Source: Caryophanales bacterium
GTDB lineage: Bacteria > Bacillota > Bacilli > Exiguobacteriales > Exiguobacteriaceae
DNA length: 64,000 bases
NCBI GenBank assembly: GCA_902363455.1
Contig: CABJAC010000005.1
Span: 78,888 to 142,887 of the forward strand
Direction of reading: 5' to 3'
Every line of letters begins with the position of its first letter. The first letter of the stretch is position 1. The notes under the pieces are model-generated. The model was given only the letters and a program-made list of their open reading frames with translations. It was not told where the DNA came from and searched no databases. A program made the translations under genes and the position numbers. Shown in pieces: positions 25,536 through 36,043 of this stretch.

Positions 25536-26294
25536 TCATTTCATAAAATTCATATACGCTGCACGTCCGGTTCGTTTTGCTTCTTCCGACAACAGACCGG
25601 CTGCTTCTTCGTCCAAAACGACCATGACATCCGCATGACGTTGCAAAATGGTAGCCGGGCATTCAGTCGTTGCCGGTCCTTCCATCATATCGCGTACAGC
25701 TTCCGCTTTCCGTGCGCTTGACGCAACAAGCAGAATTTTTTTCGCTTCCATGATGGTTCCGATTCCCATCGTGATGGCTTTCACCGGGACATCTTTCAGT
25801 TCATCAAAAAATCGTTGGTTGGCTTGTCGGGTCGATTCCGTCAATTCCGTGACATGTGTTTTGGCATCAAACGGTGTTCCGGGTTCATTAAAGGCGATGT
25901 GACCGTTTGATCCAATACCGAGCAGTTGTAAATCAATTCCGAGCTTTCGGACAAGCTGTTCGTATCGTTCACTTTCCTGAACCGGATCCACTGTATTCCC
26001 GATTGGAAGGTGGGATTGTTTAAACGATATGCTGTTAAACAGGTGTTCGTTCATGAACGTATGGTAACTGTGCGGATGATCCGGTGCCAGTCCGACGTAT
26101 TCATCCAAGTTGACGGTCGTTACGTGCCGGCAGTCCGGCTGGTCTTTGCGCCATTCTTCATATACACCGAGTGGAGAGCTTCCGGTCGCAAGACCAATCG
26201 TCAGTCCTTCCGGATGTCTCATTATTTCTTGTTTAATCAGTTGATAAGAAACGTTCGCCAGTTCCTCGCCTTTTTCTACTATCATCCATTTCAT
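25536..26294 (-). CDS. nagB: Glucosamine-6-phosphate deaminase
   Basis: 252 residues. GLATGSSPLGVYEEW phosphate loop (about 34), NLDEYVGL with catalytic Asp (about 68), GIGSNGHIAFNEPG (about 130) with catalytic His. It converts glucosamine-6-P to fructose-6-P and ammonia. It starts 6 nt after nagA; GAGGGG RBS. Confidence 0.96.
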   Translation of the reverse strand: MKWMIVEKGEELANVSYQLIKQEIMRHPEGLTIGLATGSSPLGVYEEWRKDQPDCRHVTTVNLDEYVGLAPDHPHSYHTFMNEHLFNSISFKQSHLPIGNTVDPVQESERYEQLVRKLGIDLQLLGIGSNGHIAFNEPGTPFDAKTHVTELTESTRQANQRFFDELKDVPVKAITMGIGTIMEAKKILLVASSARKAEAVRDMMEGPATTECPATILQRHADVMVVLDEEAAGLLSEEAKRTGRAAYMNFMK

Positions 26295-26300
26295 TTATCT

Positions 26301-27446
26301 TTACCCCTCTCGTTTTTGGAAATGATGGATTATCCCACGATGTATCGTTTGTTCGACGTTCAGATTGGTATCGAGTACAACAAAATCGGCATCTTTCCCT
26401 TGCTCAAGCCGTCCTTTTTGCGTTAATCCAAACTCTTCTGCTTGATTGACTGATGTCATCTGTACCGCTTGTTCCAGTGAACAACCGGTAAAAGCGATGA
26501 TATTCCGTAAAGCTTGATCCATCGTCAAGACGCTTCCCGCCAAGCTTCCGTTCATCAACCGAGCTGCCCCCTCTTTTACCTCTACCGCCTGCCCGCCCAG
26601 TTCATAAGCTCCGTCAGATAGTCCTTTCGCCCGCATCGCATCTGTGATGACCGTCAACCGCTCAGGTCCCTTCATCCGGTAAGCGAATTCCACCATTTCT
26701 TTCGAACTGTGAATTCCATCCGGAATGATTTCTGCAAATACTGTCCGTTCCAACAAACAATAGCCGACCGTCCCCGGTTCCCGGTGGTGCAGGGCACGCA
26801 TCTGATTATAGAGATGCGTTCCGTGCGTTACATTGCCTGTACGATTTTCCTCAAAGGTCGCATCGGTATGTCCGGCCGACGGAACCGCTCCCGTTTCTCG
26901 AACTGCAGTTTCGAAGGCACGTGCCCCGGGACGTTCTGGAGCATAGGTCACGAGCTTAATGTGATTCCCGGAAGCCTGTTGCCATTTTAAAAACTGTTCG
27001 ACGTCCGGTTCGACGATGAATGCAAGAGGTTGTGCCCCTGCATAATCAGGATTAATGAACGGTCCTTCGAGATGAATGCCTTCAATGGTCGTTTGACGAG
27101 TCTCAATGACGTCCCGCGCTGCTTGAAGAGCGCACGTGATTTGTTCCCAGTCTTGTGTAATCGTCGTTGCAAAAAATGACGTCACACCCTCTGCGAGCAT
27201 CGCCTCACTCAAACGGACTAAAGCCTCTCGGTCCCCGTCCATCGTGTCGACATCATATCCACCGTGAATATGCACATCGATCATTCCCGGAATGATTCGT
27301 TTTCCTTTGAGATCAATAACCTCTTCATCCTGTGCCGTATAGTCGGTCATCGCTCCGATTTCTTGAATCGTTTGACCAAACCGGATAAACCCACTTTGAA
27401 TGACGGTTTGTCCTGTATAAATTTCTGCATGGATGATACTTGTCAT
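26301..27446 (-). CDS. nagA: N-acetylglucosamine-6-phosphate deacetylase
   Basis: 381 residues, amidohydrolase fold. Metal and substrate motifs: PGMIDVHIHGGYDVDTMD (about 55), HLEGPFINPDYAGAQP (about 125), SAGHTDAT, HLYNQMRALHHREPG and VITDAMRAKGLSDG with the catalytic Asp. It makes glucosamine-6-P for NagB. First gene of nagA-nagB; AAGGAAG RBS. A NagR-type operator overlaps the proposed promoter. Confidence 0.96.
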   Translation of the reverse strand: MTSIIHAEIYTGQTVIQSGFIRFGQTIQEIGAMTDYTAQDEEVIDLKGKRIIPGMIDVHIHGGYDVDTMDGDREALVRLSEAMLAEGVTSFFATTITQDWEQITCALQAARDVIETRQTTIEGIHLEGPFINPDYAGAQPLAFIVEPDVEQFLKWQQASGNHIKLVTYAPERPGARAFETAVRETGAVPSAGHTDATFEENRTGNVTHGTHLYNQMRALHHREPGTVGYCLLERTVFAEIIPDGIHSSKEMVEFAYRMKGPERLTVITDAMRAKGLSDGAYELGGQAVEVKEGAARLMNGSLAGSVLTMDQALRNIIAFTGCSLEQAVQMTSVNQAEEFGLTQKGRLEQGKDADFVVLDTNLNVEQTIHRGIIHHFQKREG

Positions 27447-27499
27447 AGGTATTCTTCCTTTCTTCTCTGAATTCCGCTACTTTCAACTTCTGCATGTCC

Positions 27500-27535
27500 A
27501 GTATACTGCCATTTATTCTAGTTGTATAGACCTTT
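27500..27535 (-). promoter_or_regulatory. Candidate nagAB promoter with NagR (dre) operator
   Basis: On the minus strand TATACA (27528-27523), 17 nt, TATACT (27505-27500). The 16-mer at 27520-27535 (minus-strand core AAGGTCTATACAA) resembles the YvoA/NagR dre palindrome TGGTCTAGACCA and overlaps the -35. Confidence 0.5.
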
Positions 27536-27553
27536 ATACATTTAAATGATTAT

Positions 27554-27592
27554 TCAAAAAAGAAGACTCCGACGTGACCATCGGAATCTTCT
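27554..27592 (-). terminator. Terminator after mprF
   Basis: AGAAGATTCCGA / TCGGAGTCTTCT with one mismatch and TTTTTT on the minus strand, 5 nt after the stop. Confidence 0.88.
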
Positions 27593-27597
27593 GCTCA

Positions 27598-30156
27598 TTA
27601 CGGTAATAAAATGCGATCTTTCTTCTTTGAAATCAAACGGGTCGCTTTCAAAATAGCAAGCGTCAAGGACTGACGTTTCCGATACGCAAGATAACGACCT
27701 TCCCATTTTGGATCGTACTTCTCTTTATAACGTCTTAAGCCGGTGAAACTGTACATGTAACGAATATTATTGAAGACATCGGCTGCCACCCGTTCCTGCC
27801 AAAAAGATGTCTCGTCTTCACCAACCGAAGACAACGGAGCCATTCCCATGTTAAACGTATGATAGCCCTGCTCCGTCGCATAATCAAACAGACGGATAAA
27901 CATCGCATCCATGATTCCGTTTGGACCCTCCGGGCGAAAACGCATCAAATCAATCGACAGGACACCTTCTTGATAAGCCGGCATGAACGTCATGAAACCA
28001 AGCATCTCGTTTCCCGCATCGCGCATAATACCGATTGGGGCTTGATTCAGATAAGACGCATCGAAATAACCGAGGGAGAATCCTTTTTCAGATTTACTGC
28101 CGAGCCATTCATCTGAAACCTCCTGCAGTTGCTGAATCAAAGATTCACTGAATGGGGGAGAGAGCACTTCAAACGTCATCCCTTCACGCTCAAATCGGTT
28201 TTTAATGGATCGTAAGCCAGCCCGTTTTTTTCCGGAAACCGTAAATGTCGTCATGTCGACAATCGCTTCTTCTCCAAGCTTAAAGAAGTTAAAGCCGAAA
28301 TCATGATACAGCGACATGTTTTGTGCTTGAATCTGATAGATATTCGGAATGTATCCAAGGTCCTCGACACGTCGCAAAAAACAAGCAATCAATTGCGAGT
28401 GTTCCTCAGAATTCCCACTCGGATCGCCAAGCATCATGATCCGGTTGCCGGTTTGACTGAACTGAATGAACGAACGTCCGGACTCCGAGAAGAAAAAGCG
28501 TTTATCACCTAAAAAAGCGAGATGACTTAAGTAGTTTCCGCCTTCTTCCGTCAGGACATTCCTTACTTTTTGTAAATCCAATTTTTCCCCGAGAATCGGT
28601 TGGTTGAATGTGTTGAATAAACGGATAAAGACGAGCAAGTAAACCAGTGCAAAAATCGTCGCACTCACTGCAAACATAAAGATTTCGTGTGCCGGATATA
28701 CTTTCGTTCCGTCCGCCGAACCAAGTGTATAAAAAGCGTATCCGAAAAAGACGAACCCGCCGATGTATAATACCCATGCCCCTGCCGACCGAATTAAACG
28801 TGTCGTCGTAATCAACGTCCGTTCACGATGAAAAGCATTTCTTGACATTGTGACCAACACCAAGACAATCAGAACGACGGATAAGGAGATTAAATTAAAT
28901 CCACGCAACGCCATTCCGATTAAAGCGAAAACGGAGACTCCATAGACCATATAAAGTGATCGTTTCGTCCGTCGGTACAGAGACGGGGCAAGCAAGACAT
29001 ACAATAAGCCGGCCATCAGAAAGAAACTGTTCGCAAGCAGCAACAATTCGTGGGGCAAACGTCCTTCCAAATACTCATACTGCGTGGAATTCGGCGGCAG
29101 GATAGCAAGACCCCAAATCGTGATGCCTGCGAGTAAGGTAATCAAGGCTAACGTAAAGTGCCGCACCTTACTTAAAAACCGTAACTGAAGACGCCAAATG
29201 ACACCGCCGACCTCGACGGACGGACCAACAATCGGTTTATCTTCGATCATCTTGACGACGGGTCCGCTGAATTCGCGGGCCGAGAAGATGACACCGATGA
29301 CGAACGGAATCAAGTAATAGACCAGACGATAAATCAATAAACCGGTCAACACGATACCTTCTTCGACACCTGCACGCTGCATACCAATCAAAAAGACAAG
29401 GTCAAACGAGCCGAATCCCCCCGGAACCATCGAAATCAAACCAGCTGTCGCAGCGATGATGAAGACACCGATGACTTTTGAGAAACTGACGTCTGTTCCA
29501 AGTGCCGCTAAGATGAAATAAACAACCACACCGGCACTGAACCATTCCGCGAGCGAAACAAGGGAATACAGGGCAATCGATGACGGTCGGATACTGCTGC
29601 TTCCCCGTCGGAACGTAAACAACAGATAGACCGGGAAAAAGAAGGCAACACCGATAATAACCGGCCAAAGCCATTTCTTCAGTTCCAATACTTCAAATGC
29701 CGGAAAGACATTCACTAACGACAAAGCCGATAAAATCGACAACCCGCTGATTAAAGTCGGAGCCATCCAACCAATGGCTTTGAGTAACCGGCTTCCTTCT
29801 ACGAACGGACGGTAAAGCGCCGTCCGGACCCCTATTCCCGCCAGTCCGCCAAAGCCGATAATACCGTTAAACGAGTTGGCAATCCAGGACGCCCGAAAAA
29901 TCAAGCCAAGCGGAACTTTCACTTGGAGAGAGCGCAATAAAAAATAATCATAAAAGAACATCGTTGCGACGGCAGCCAGTCCCGCCAAAATCAACAGAAT
30001 AAATTCCCAGGATGGAATTTGCTGAATCGCCCGAATCGATTCTTTTAACGATAAGCTTTTCAATTCATTTTGTCCTTGATAAAAAATGAAGGCAATCAAG
30101 ATAATCGGCAAAATGATTTTCGCCACCGTCAACAGACGTTGTTTATTGAATCTCAT
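27598..30156 (-). CDS. mprF: Phosphatidylglycerol lysyltransferase / flippase MprF
   Basis: 852 residues, typical MprF length. The N-terminal part (about 1-510) is a multi-helix lysyl-PG flippase/synthase membrane domain (WIANSFNGIIGFGGLAGIGVRTALYRPF; SMVPGGFGSFDLVFLIGMQRAGV). The C-terminal part (about 520-852) is a cytosolic GNAT-like aminoacyl-tRNA-dependent transferase (HLAFLGDKRFFF, MLGDPSGNSEE, IDLMRFRPEGPNGIMDAMFIRLFDYA). It adds lysine (or alanine) to phosphatidylglycerol and flips it outward, reducing sensitivity to cationic peptides. ATG 30156 has AAAGGAGG inside the upstream gene and overlaps its TGA (ATGA). Aminoacyl specificity cannot be read by eye. Confidence 0.93.
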   Translation of the reverse strand: MRFNKQRLLTVAKIILPIILIAFIFYQGQNELKSLSLKESIRAIQQIPSWEFILLILAGLAAVATMFFYDYFLLRSLQVKVPLGLIFRASWIANSFNGIIGFGGLAGIGVRTALYRPFVEGSRLLKAIGWMAPTLISGLSILSALSLVNVFPAFEVLELKKWLWPVIIGVAFFFPVYLLFTFRRGSSSIRPSSIALYSLVSLAEWFSAGVVVYFILAALGTDVSFSKVIGVFIIAATAGLISMVPGGFGSFDLVFLIGMQRAGVEEGIVLTGLLIYRLVYYLIPFVIGVIFSAREFSGPVVKMIEDKPIVGPSVEVGGVIWRLQLRFLSKVRHFTLALITLLAGITIWGLAILPPNSTQYEYLEGRLPHELLLLANSFFLMAGLLYVLLAPSLYRRTKRSLYMVYGVSVFALIGMALRGFNLISLSVVLIVLVLVTMSRNAFHRERTLITTTRLIRSAGAWVLYIGGFVFFGYAFYTLGSADGTKVYPAHEIFMFAVSATIFALVYLLVFIRLFNTFNQPILGEKLDLQKVRNVLTEEGGNYLSHLAFLGDKRFFFSESGRSFIQFSQTGNRIMMLGDPSGNSEEHSQLIACFLRRVEDLGYIPNIYQIQAQNMSLYHDFGFNFFKLGEEAIVDMTTFTVSGKKRAGLRSIKNRFEREGMTFEVLSPPFSESLIQQLQEVSDEWLGSKSEKGFSLGYFDASYLNQAPIGIMRDAGNEMLGFMTFMPAYQEGVLSIDLMRFRPEGPNGIMDAMFIRLFDYATEQGYHTFNMGMAPLSSVGEDETSFWQERVAADVFNNIRYMYSFTGLRRYKEKYDPKWEGRYLAYRKRQSLTLAILKATRLISKKKDRILLP

Positions 30157-31508
30157 TTTACGACCTCCTTTGATTTTCTGACCAGATGCATCAAGCGGAG
30201 CAAGAGGAGACTTGCTCCGACAGCGAGTCCGATGATCAATCCCCACCAATATCCGTCTGGTCCGAGTGCTGTAAACCGCTCGAAGTAAAAGCCAAGCGGA
30301 AGACCGATAACCCAGTACGCTGTAATGGTTAAAATAAACGTGACGTTTACATCCTTGAATCCGCGAAGAGCGCCTTGTGTCGGCGCGGCAACCGCATCAG
30401 ACAACTGAAAGAAAATCGCTAAAATCATGAAATGTGCCGCCATTTTGATGACAGCAGGATCATTGCTGTAAAGCGCTGCGATTTGTTCGTTTTGCACATA
30501 CAGCAATCCACCGGAAAACAACGACACGACCAAACACAGCAATAAACCGATCCACACATACTGGACGGCGTCCTTGACCCGTTTCGCCCCCATCTCAAAT
30601 CCGACGGTAATCGTTAAGGCCGACGCTGCCGAGAGTGGAATCATGTACACAAACGAAGCAAAATTAATCGCTGCTTGATACGCGCCAATGACGACATCGC
30701 CGTAGGCACCAAGTAACAACGTGACGGCTGAAAAGATACTGACTTCGGAAAAAATAGCTAAGCCGATCGGAGCACCCAGCAGAACCAGTTCTTTGATCCG
30801 GCTGACATCTGGCTTATAAAATCGTCTGAGAATCCCAAGCCGTTGAAAAAGTTCACCTTTTAAAACGACACCGACAACTGCGATACATAAAATCCAATAC
30901 GTGATTGCTGTCGCAACACCGGCTCCGATTCCACCAAGTTCCGGAAAACCAAACTTTCCGAAGATAAACAGATAATTGAAAGCGACATTAACGGGTAAAG
31001 AGAATAATAATAATGTCATCGTGATGTTCGATTTGCCCAGCGAATCAATTAAAGTGCGCAGGACGAAGAAAACGAACATCGGAATGATACCAAAACCCAA
31101 CATGATGAGATAGACGCGGGCGACGTGACGCGCCTCATCCGATAATTCCATTTGACGCAAAATCGGATTAACGAACACCAGTCCAAGCAGAAGTGTCAGT
31201 ACGATGATAGCGACGGACACATATAGAGCCTGAATCACGATTCGTTTGACTTCCCGTTCTTTTCTCGCTCCCATCGCTTGCGAAACAAGCGGAGCGACTG
31301 CGAGTAATATCCCTGTCAATCCCGTATAGACCGGCGCCCATAAACTGGCTCCGACTCCGACTCCGGCTAAATCTGCTGAACCATATCGACCTGCCATGAC
31401 CGTATCAAAAAAACTAATTAAGTAAAACGCTACCTGTGTGACCAGGATGGGAAAGAAAATCTTCATGAATTGTTGAATCTTTCCCGACAGCGTAGTTGTT
31501 TCTAACAT
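30153..31508 (-). CDS. MATE family multidrug efflux pump (NorM-like)
   Basis: 451 residues, twelve predicted transmembrane helices in two homologous halves. Hallmarks: PILVTQVAFYLISFFDTVMAGRYGSADLAGVGVGASLW at the start, VAPLVSQAMGARKEREVKR, and GALRGFKDVNVTFILTITAYWVIGLPLGF in the second half. Na+- or H+-coupled drug export is inferred from family. ATG 31508 follows GGTGG. It is translationally coupled to mprF, forming an envelope-defence pair. Confidence 0.88.
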   Translation of the reverse strand: MLETTTLSGKIQQFMKIFFPILVTQVAFYLISFFDTVMAGRYGSADLAGVGVGASLWAPVYTGLTGILLAVAPLVSQAMGARKEREVKRIVIQALYVSVAIIVLTLLLGLVFVNPILRQMELSDEARHVARVYLIMLGFGIIPMFVFFVLRTLIDSLGKSNITMTLLLFSLPVNVAFNYLFIFGKFGFPELGGIGAGVATAITYWILCIAVVGVVLKGELFQRLGILRRFYKPDVSRIKELVLLGAPIGLAIFSEVSIFSAVTLLLGAYGDVVIGAYQAAINFASFVYMIPLSAASALTITVGFEMGAKRVKDAVQYVWIGLLLCLVVSLFSGGLLYVQNEQIAALYSNDPAVIKMAAHFMILAIFFQLSDAVAAPTQGALRGFKDVNVTFILTITAYWVIGLPLGFYFERFTALGPDGYWWGLIIGLAVGASLLLLRLMHLVRKSKEVVK

Positions 31509-31605
31509 TGTTCCACCACATTTCGGGGCAATAGACACCCTATTTTTTATTAAACTGTTCAGGTTTATTTTTTATTCTACGTAAATGATTGAAGGAGGGA
31601 TTCAT

Positions 31606-32388
31606 ATGAAGCATCGTGATGCTGAAAATTTGACGTTTGAGTTACTTGAAACATGGTCAACGTTTAATCATTATGCCAAAGAGGCGCAAACGTTTAACAA
31701 TCCGGAAGATGTTCATCAGGCACGGATCCGTTTACGTAAGCTGATTACTTTCGCTAAACTGTTGGATCAAACGGAAGAACCAATTTATTTGATTTGGAAA
31801 CGTTTGATGGCTGCTTTTGGTCAAGTCCGGGATTTGGACGTCCAACTGAGTCAACAACCCGTCGATTCTCCCATTGAACAGTTATTTGCCGAGCATTTGG
31901 CGCTTCAACTTCAAGGCAAGCGGGCTACGTTGCTTGAAACGATGCACCTGCTGATTTCCGATGAGCTCGACCGGTCCGTCCGGCGATTTTTGGCCGGCCG
32001 CTTGACCAAACAATTAAAACGAATGGATGAACAAGAGTTGTTGCAAACGGCTGAAAAACGATTTGACAAAAAAAAGCTTCACTACGAAAAAGTTCAACAT
32101 CAGGAAGGCCGTAAACGAATCCACATGATGCATGAACTTCGGCTCGCGACAAAATTTTACCGCTATACAGTCGAGTATTTACGTCCGTACACAGATGTCC
32201 CCAAATCTTCCGTCGATCGACTGAAGCGTATTCAAACACAGCTCGGTGATATCAACGACACGTATAATCGTCTCGAACGTTGGCGAATTTTTACCGTTCC
32301 AGCTGCTCAACGGATCGAGCAACAAAAAGAAATCGACCGCTTGGAGAAAAAACTTTCAAAACGGCTCGATCAGCTCTCCTTTAGTTAA
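31606..32388 (+). CDS. CHAD domain-containing protein
   Basis: 260 residues, an all-helical domain with the conserved basic CHAD signatures EDVHQARIRLRKLITFAKLL (about 33) and LHELR-like MMHELRLATKFYRYTVEYLRP (about 168), then QTQLGDINDTYNRLERW. The conserved histidines and lysine/arginine patches bind polyphosphate in this family. No CYTH phosphatase gene is next to it. GAAGGAGGG before ATG 31606. Divergent from the MATE gene; its 3' end overlaps glsA by 4 nt tail to tail. Confidence 0.85.
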   Translation: MKHRDAENLTFELLETWSTFNHYAKEAQTFNNPEDVHQARIRLRKLITFAKLLDQTEEPIYLIWKRLMAAFGQVRDLDVQLSQQPVDSPIEQLFAEHLALQLQGKRATLLETMHLLISDELDRSVRRFLAGRLTKQLKRMDEQELLQTAEKRFDKKKLHYEKVQHQEGRKRIHMMHELRLATKFYRYTVEYLRPYTDVPKSSVDRLKRIQTQLGDINDTYNRLERWRIFTVPAAQRIEQQKEIDRLEKKLSKRLDQLSFS

Positions 32389-33317
32389 GGATGGCGCTGG
32401 ACAAGTAATTCAAGCATCTTTGTTCCGGCAATCGAATTGCCTTTTAAATCCAGTGCCGGTCCAAAAATACCGATACCAAGATCCGCCATATCAAAATCGC
32501 TTCGACCGCACGCGACGATGGCTCCGGACACACCACTTTTCCCCGGTAATCCGACTTGAACAGAAAATTCACCGGACGCATCATACATGCCGCATGTCGT
32601 CATGATTGCCCGGATGATTCGGGCATTACGTCGGGAAATGACTTGATGGCCGGAAGGAGTTTTACCGGACTGACTTAAAATTTTCCCCATCATCGCGAGT
32701 CCTTTACAATTGGTTAAAATCGCACACTGTTTCGTATAGACATCGATGATTTCTTCGACGTTTCCTTCAATGACCCCATGATACCGCATGAAATAGAGTA
32801 AGGCACGATTCAAATCCGTCGTCTCAAATTCGGATTTGGCGACTTCGGCATCATATTTGACCATTTCGAAATCAATATCGAGTAAATCGGCAATGAATTG
32901 ACGTAACCGGTCCAATTTATCTGCAGCATTTTCTCCAGGCAACATGCTCGTAACAGCCAGCGCACCGGCATTGATCATCGGATTCAGCGGTTTTGTCGGA
33001 ATCGTCTCCTCCAGTTTCGCAATCGAGTTGAAGGCATCACCCGTCGGCTCCATTCCGACTTTCGAGAAAACATAGTCTTCACCAAATGTCTCGAGGACAA
33101 ATGCCAACGTGATGATTTTCGATACACTTTGTAAAGTGAACATCGTTTCGGCGTCTCCCGCCGAAACAAAACTGCCATCTGCATTACAGACGGCAATACC
33201 AAGCTGTGTCGGTTCCGATTTGGCAAGTTCCGGTATATAACTGGCCACCTGTCCAAGGACTGTATACGGACGGCATTCAGCGATTAATTCTTCGAGTTGT
33301 TGTTGCGTTACATTCAT
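32385..33317 (-). CDS. glsA: Glutaminase
   Basis: 310 residues, serine beta-lactamase-like glutaminase (glutamine to glutamate plus ammonia). Catalytic SxxK in FTLQSVSKIITLAF (about 64), EPTGDAFNS, NPMINAGALAV (about 115), and C-terminal GLPGKSGVSGAIVACGRSDFDMADLGIGIFGP. RBS GGAAGAGGG. Single-gene unit. Confidence 0.95.
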   Translation of the reverse strand: MNVTQQQLEELIAECRPYTVLGQVASYIPELAKSEPTQLGIAVCNADGSFVSAGDAETMFTLQSVSKIITLAFVLETFGEDYVFSKVGMEPTGDAFNSIAKLEETIPTKPLNPMINAGALAVTSMLPGENAADKLDRLRQFIADLLDIDFEMVKYDAEVAKSEFETTDLNRALLYFMRYHGVIEGNVEEIIDVYTKQCAILTNCKGLAMMGKILSQSGKTPSGHQVISRRNARIIRAIMTTCGMYDASGEFSVQVGLPGKSGVSGAIVACGRSDFDMADLGIGIFGPALDLKGNSIAGTKMLELLVQRHP

Positions 33318-33408
33318 TGAAGTCCCTCTTCCTGTCGTTTTTAATAGCTTATCATGCTTTACAGAAACGAGATATGCTGTTCTTCGGTTTCCTGTTTCAT
33401 CCCGTTAA

Positions 33409-33456
33409 AAAGGTCGCCTCTCCTTTAATCGTTAAAGGAGGAGGCGACCTTTTCTT
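33409..33456. terminator. Terminator after clpB
   Basis: AAAAGGTCGCCTC and complement with nested TCCTTTAA/TTAAAGGA, T-rich on both sides, 7 nt after the clpB stop. Confidence 0.9.
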
Positions 33457-33462
33457 ATTTCT

Positions 33463-36036
33463 TCATCGAATGACTAACTCAAACCCATCCGTGTCAATCG
33501 CAACATGGGAGCCGTCTTGGATAGCTCCACTGATCAAAGCACGTGCAAGCTTCGTTTCAATCGTCCGTTGAATATACCGGTTAATCGGGCGTGCCCCGTA
33601 CTGCGGTTCAAACGCTTCATTAAAAATCAACGTCTTCGCGGCGTCCGTTACATCAATCGTAATCTCACGACCAGACAGACGGTCAGCCATTTTGCTAACT
33701 GCTTTATCGATGATCCGCTCGATTTCCGCCCGTTGCAACGGATGGAACAAAATCGTATCATCAATCCGGTTCAAGAACTCGGGTCGGAAATGATTTTTCA
33801 ATTCGTTCATGACCGCTTCTTCTTCCCCTGCATCGATGTGACCGTCTTTTGCTGCTTCAAGCAGGATGTTCGAGCCGATGTTTGACGTCATGATGACAAT
33901 CGTATTTTTAAAATCAACCACTCGTCCCTGGGCATCTGTTAAACGTCCGTCGTCCAAGACTTGCAAAAGGATATTAAAAACATCCCCGTGTGCTTTCTCG
34001 ATTTCGTCAAACAAGAGGACCGAATATGGACTCCGACGGACTGCTTCCGTCAACTGCCCTCCTTCTTCATACCCGACATAACCGGGAGGCGCTCCTACCA
34101 GACGCGATACGTTATGCTTTTCCATATACTCCGACATATCAATCCGTACGATGTGCTCTTCACTGTCGAACATCGCCGCTGCAAGTGCTTTGGCAAGCTC
34201 TGTTTTTCCAACACCCGTCGGTCCGAGGAATAAGAACGAACCGATCGGACGGTTCGGATCCTTGATGCCGGCCCGTGCCCGGATGACAGCATCCGAAACC
34301 AGACGAACCGCCTCTTCTTGACCGAACACCCGTTGATGCAAGGTATCTTCAAGGTACAATAATTTTTCCCGCTCTCCTTGGGCAAGCCGACTGACCGGAA
34401 TCCCTGTCCACTTCGAGACGATATCCGCGATCTCTTCGTCAGTCACGGCTTCACGAACCAATTCATGCGCTACGTGTTCTGCTGATTCTTCCGCTACTTT
34501 CAACTGATTTTCAAGTGCCGGTATCTGACCGTACTTGATTTCGGATGCTGTATTTAAATCGTACCGACCTTCTGCTTCCTGTAAAGCCAACTTCGCCTTT
34601 TCAAGATCTGCCCGTAATTGTTGGACGTTTTGCGAGCTGTCTTTCTCACGTTGCCACCGGGTCCGTAAGGCACTTTCATCTTCGCGGACCGAACTCAGTT
34701 CCTGTTGCAGGATATCCAGTCGTTTTCGTGAAGCTTCATCGGTTTCTTTTTTCAAAGCTGCTTCCTCGATTTCAAGCTGCATGACCCGCCGGACCAACGA
34801 ATCCAATTCGGCCGGCATCGATTCCATATCCGTTCGAATCATCGCACATGCTTCATCGACTAAATCGATTGCTTTATCGGGCATAAATCGATCTGTAATA
34901 TACCGGTCTGACAGGGTCGCTGCCGCGACAAGCGCATTATCGTGAATGCGGACACCATGATGAATCTCAAACCGTTCTTTCAGGCCACGTAGAATCGAAA
35001 TCGTATCTTCGACATCCGGTTCCGCGACGAGGACTTGTTGGAACCGACGTTCAAGTGCCGGATCTTTTTCGATGTACTTCCGGTATTCGTCGAGCGTCGT
35101 CGCTCCGATACAATGCAATTCACCGCGGGCCAACATCGGTTTGAGCATGTTTCCGGCATCCATCGCCCCGTCCGTTTTTCCGGCACCGACAATCGTATGC
35201 AATTCATCGATGAATAATAAAATCTGTCCTTCCGCTTCCTTAACTTCATTCAAGACGGCTTGAAGCCGTTCTTCAAACTCTCCGCGGTATTTGGCTCCCG
35301 CGACAAGTGTACTCATATCAAGGCTGAACAACTGCTTATTTTTCAGACTTTCCGGCACATCTCCGCGGACAATCCGTTGTGCCAATCCTTCGACGATCGC
35401 TGTTTTACCGACCCCCGGTTCACCGATCAAGACCGGATTGTTTTTTGTCTTCCGGCTGAGGATGCGAATGACCCGACGGATTTCATCATCACGACCGATG
35501 ACCGGATCAGTTTTGCCGGATCGGAAATCCGCGACCAGATCCCGTCCGTATTTTTTCAAGACATCAAACGTCGCTTCCGGATTTTTAGTCGTCACTTTCC
35601 GGTTTCCCCGCATCTCGACGATCGCTGCACGCAATACGTCTTCTGTGATTTTTTGACTCCGCAAGTATTGCGTCGCAGGACTCGATTGTTTCACGAGACC
35701 GAGCAGTAAATGTTCGACCGACACGTAATCGTCCTGCATGAGTCGCGCCTCAGTTTCCGCTTCTGTCAATACTTGCAGAAGCGAGTTGCTGATGCGCGGC
35801 GTCGATGATTGACTCAATGCCGGTAACCGGCCGATTGCATCATTGACAGTGGCTTCCAGTTGATCCAATCGTTGATCTAATTTTTCAAAGACGATTCGGG
35901 CGATTCCTTCTTCCTGCGAAATCAACGCGAGCAACAGATGCCATTCTGTGATTTCGCTGTGGCGGCGTTGCTTAGCAATGGCTTGTGCCGACACAATGGC
36001 TTCGTGTGCCCGATCGGTTAATTTTTCAAAATCCAT
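33463..36036 (-). CDS. clpB: ATP-dependent disaggregase ClpB
   Basis: 857 residues. N domain with two Clp repeats (1-145), first AAA+ with Walker A GEPGVGKT (about 202) and Walker [10 protein letters not shown], a coiled-coil middle domain (about 405-520) which separates ClpB from ClpC, second AAA+ with GPTGVGKT (about 602), and the C-terminal D2 region [11 protein letters not shown]. It rescues aggregated protein together with DnaK/DnaJ/GrpE. It starts 7 nt after cbpA with AAGGAG and is expressed from the CtsR-controlled promoter of that gene. Confidence 0.97.
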   Translation of the reverse strand: MDFEKLTDRAHEAIVSAQAIAKQRRHSEITEWHLLLALISQEEGIARIVFEKLDQRLDQLEATVNDAIGRLPALSQSSTPRISNSLLQVLTEAETEARLMQDDYVSVEHLLLGLVKQSSPATQYLRSQKITEDVLRAAIVEMRGNRKVTTKNPEATFDVLKKYGRDLVADFRSGKTDPVIGRDDEIRRVIRILSRKTKNNPVLIGEPGVGKTAIVEGLAQRIVRGDVPESLKNKQLFSLDMSTLVAGAKYRGEFEERLQAVLNEVKEAEGQILLFIDELHTIVGAGKTDGAMDAGNMLKPMLARGELHCIGATTLDEYRKYIEKDPALERRFQQVLVAEPDVEDTISILRGLKERFEIHHGVRIHDNALVAAATLSDRYITDRFMPDKAIDLVDEACAMIRTDMESMPAELDSLVRRVMQLEIEEAALKKETDEASRKRLDILQQELSSVREDESALRTRWQREKDSSQNVQQLRADLEKAKLALQEAEGRYDLNTASEIKYGQIPALENQLKVAEESAEHVAHELVREAVTDEEIADIVSKWTGIPVSRLAQGEREKLLYLEDTLHQRVFGQEEAVRLVSDAVIRARAGIKDPNRPIGSFLFLGPTGVGKTELAKALAAAMFDSEEHIVRIDMSEYMEKHNVSRLVGAPPGYVGYEEGGQLTEAVRRSPYSVLLFDEIEKAHGDVFNILLQVLDDGRLTDAQGRVVDFKNTIVIMTSNIGSNILLEAAKDGHIDAGEEEAVMNELKNHFRPEFLNRIDDTILFHPLQRAEIERIIDKAVSKMADRLSGREITIDVTDAAKTLIFNEAFEPQYGARPINRYIQRTIETKLARALISGAIQDGSHVAIDTDGFELVIR

Positions 36037-36043
36037 TTTTCCG

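Noticed and set aside
31509..31605. SigB promoter before the MATE gene (GTTTAA...GGGTGT)
   Set aside because: The spacer is only 9 nt, shorter than SigB promoters allow.
34535..34945. Ser-rich open frame antisense to clpB
   Set aside because: Shadow of the ClpB coiled-coil region; no start signal.
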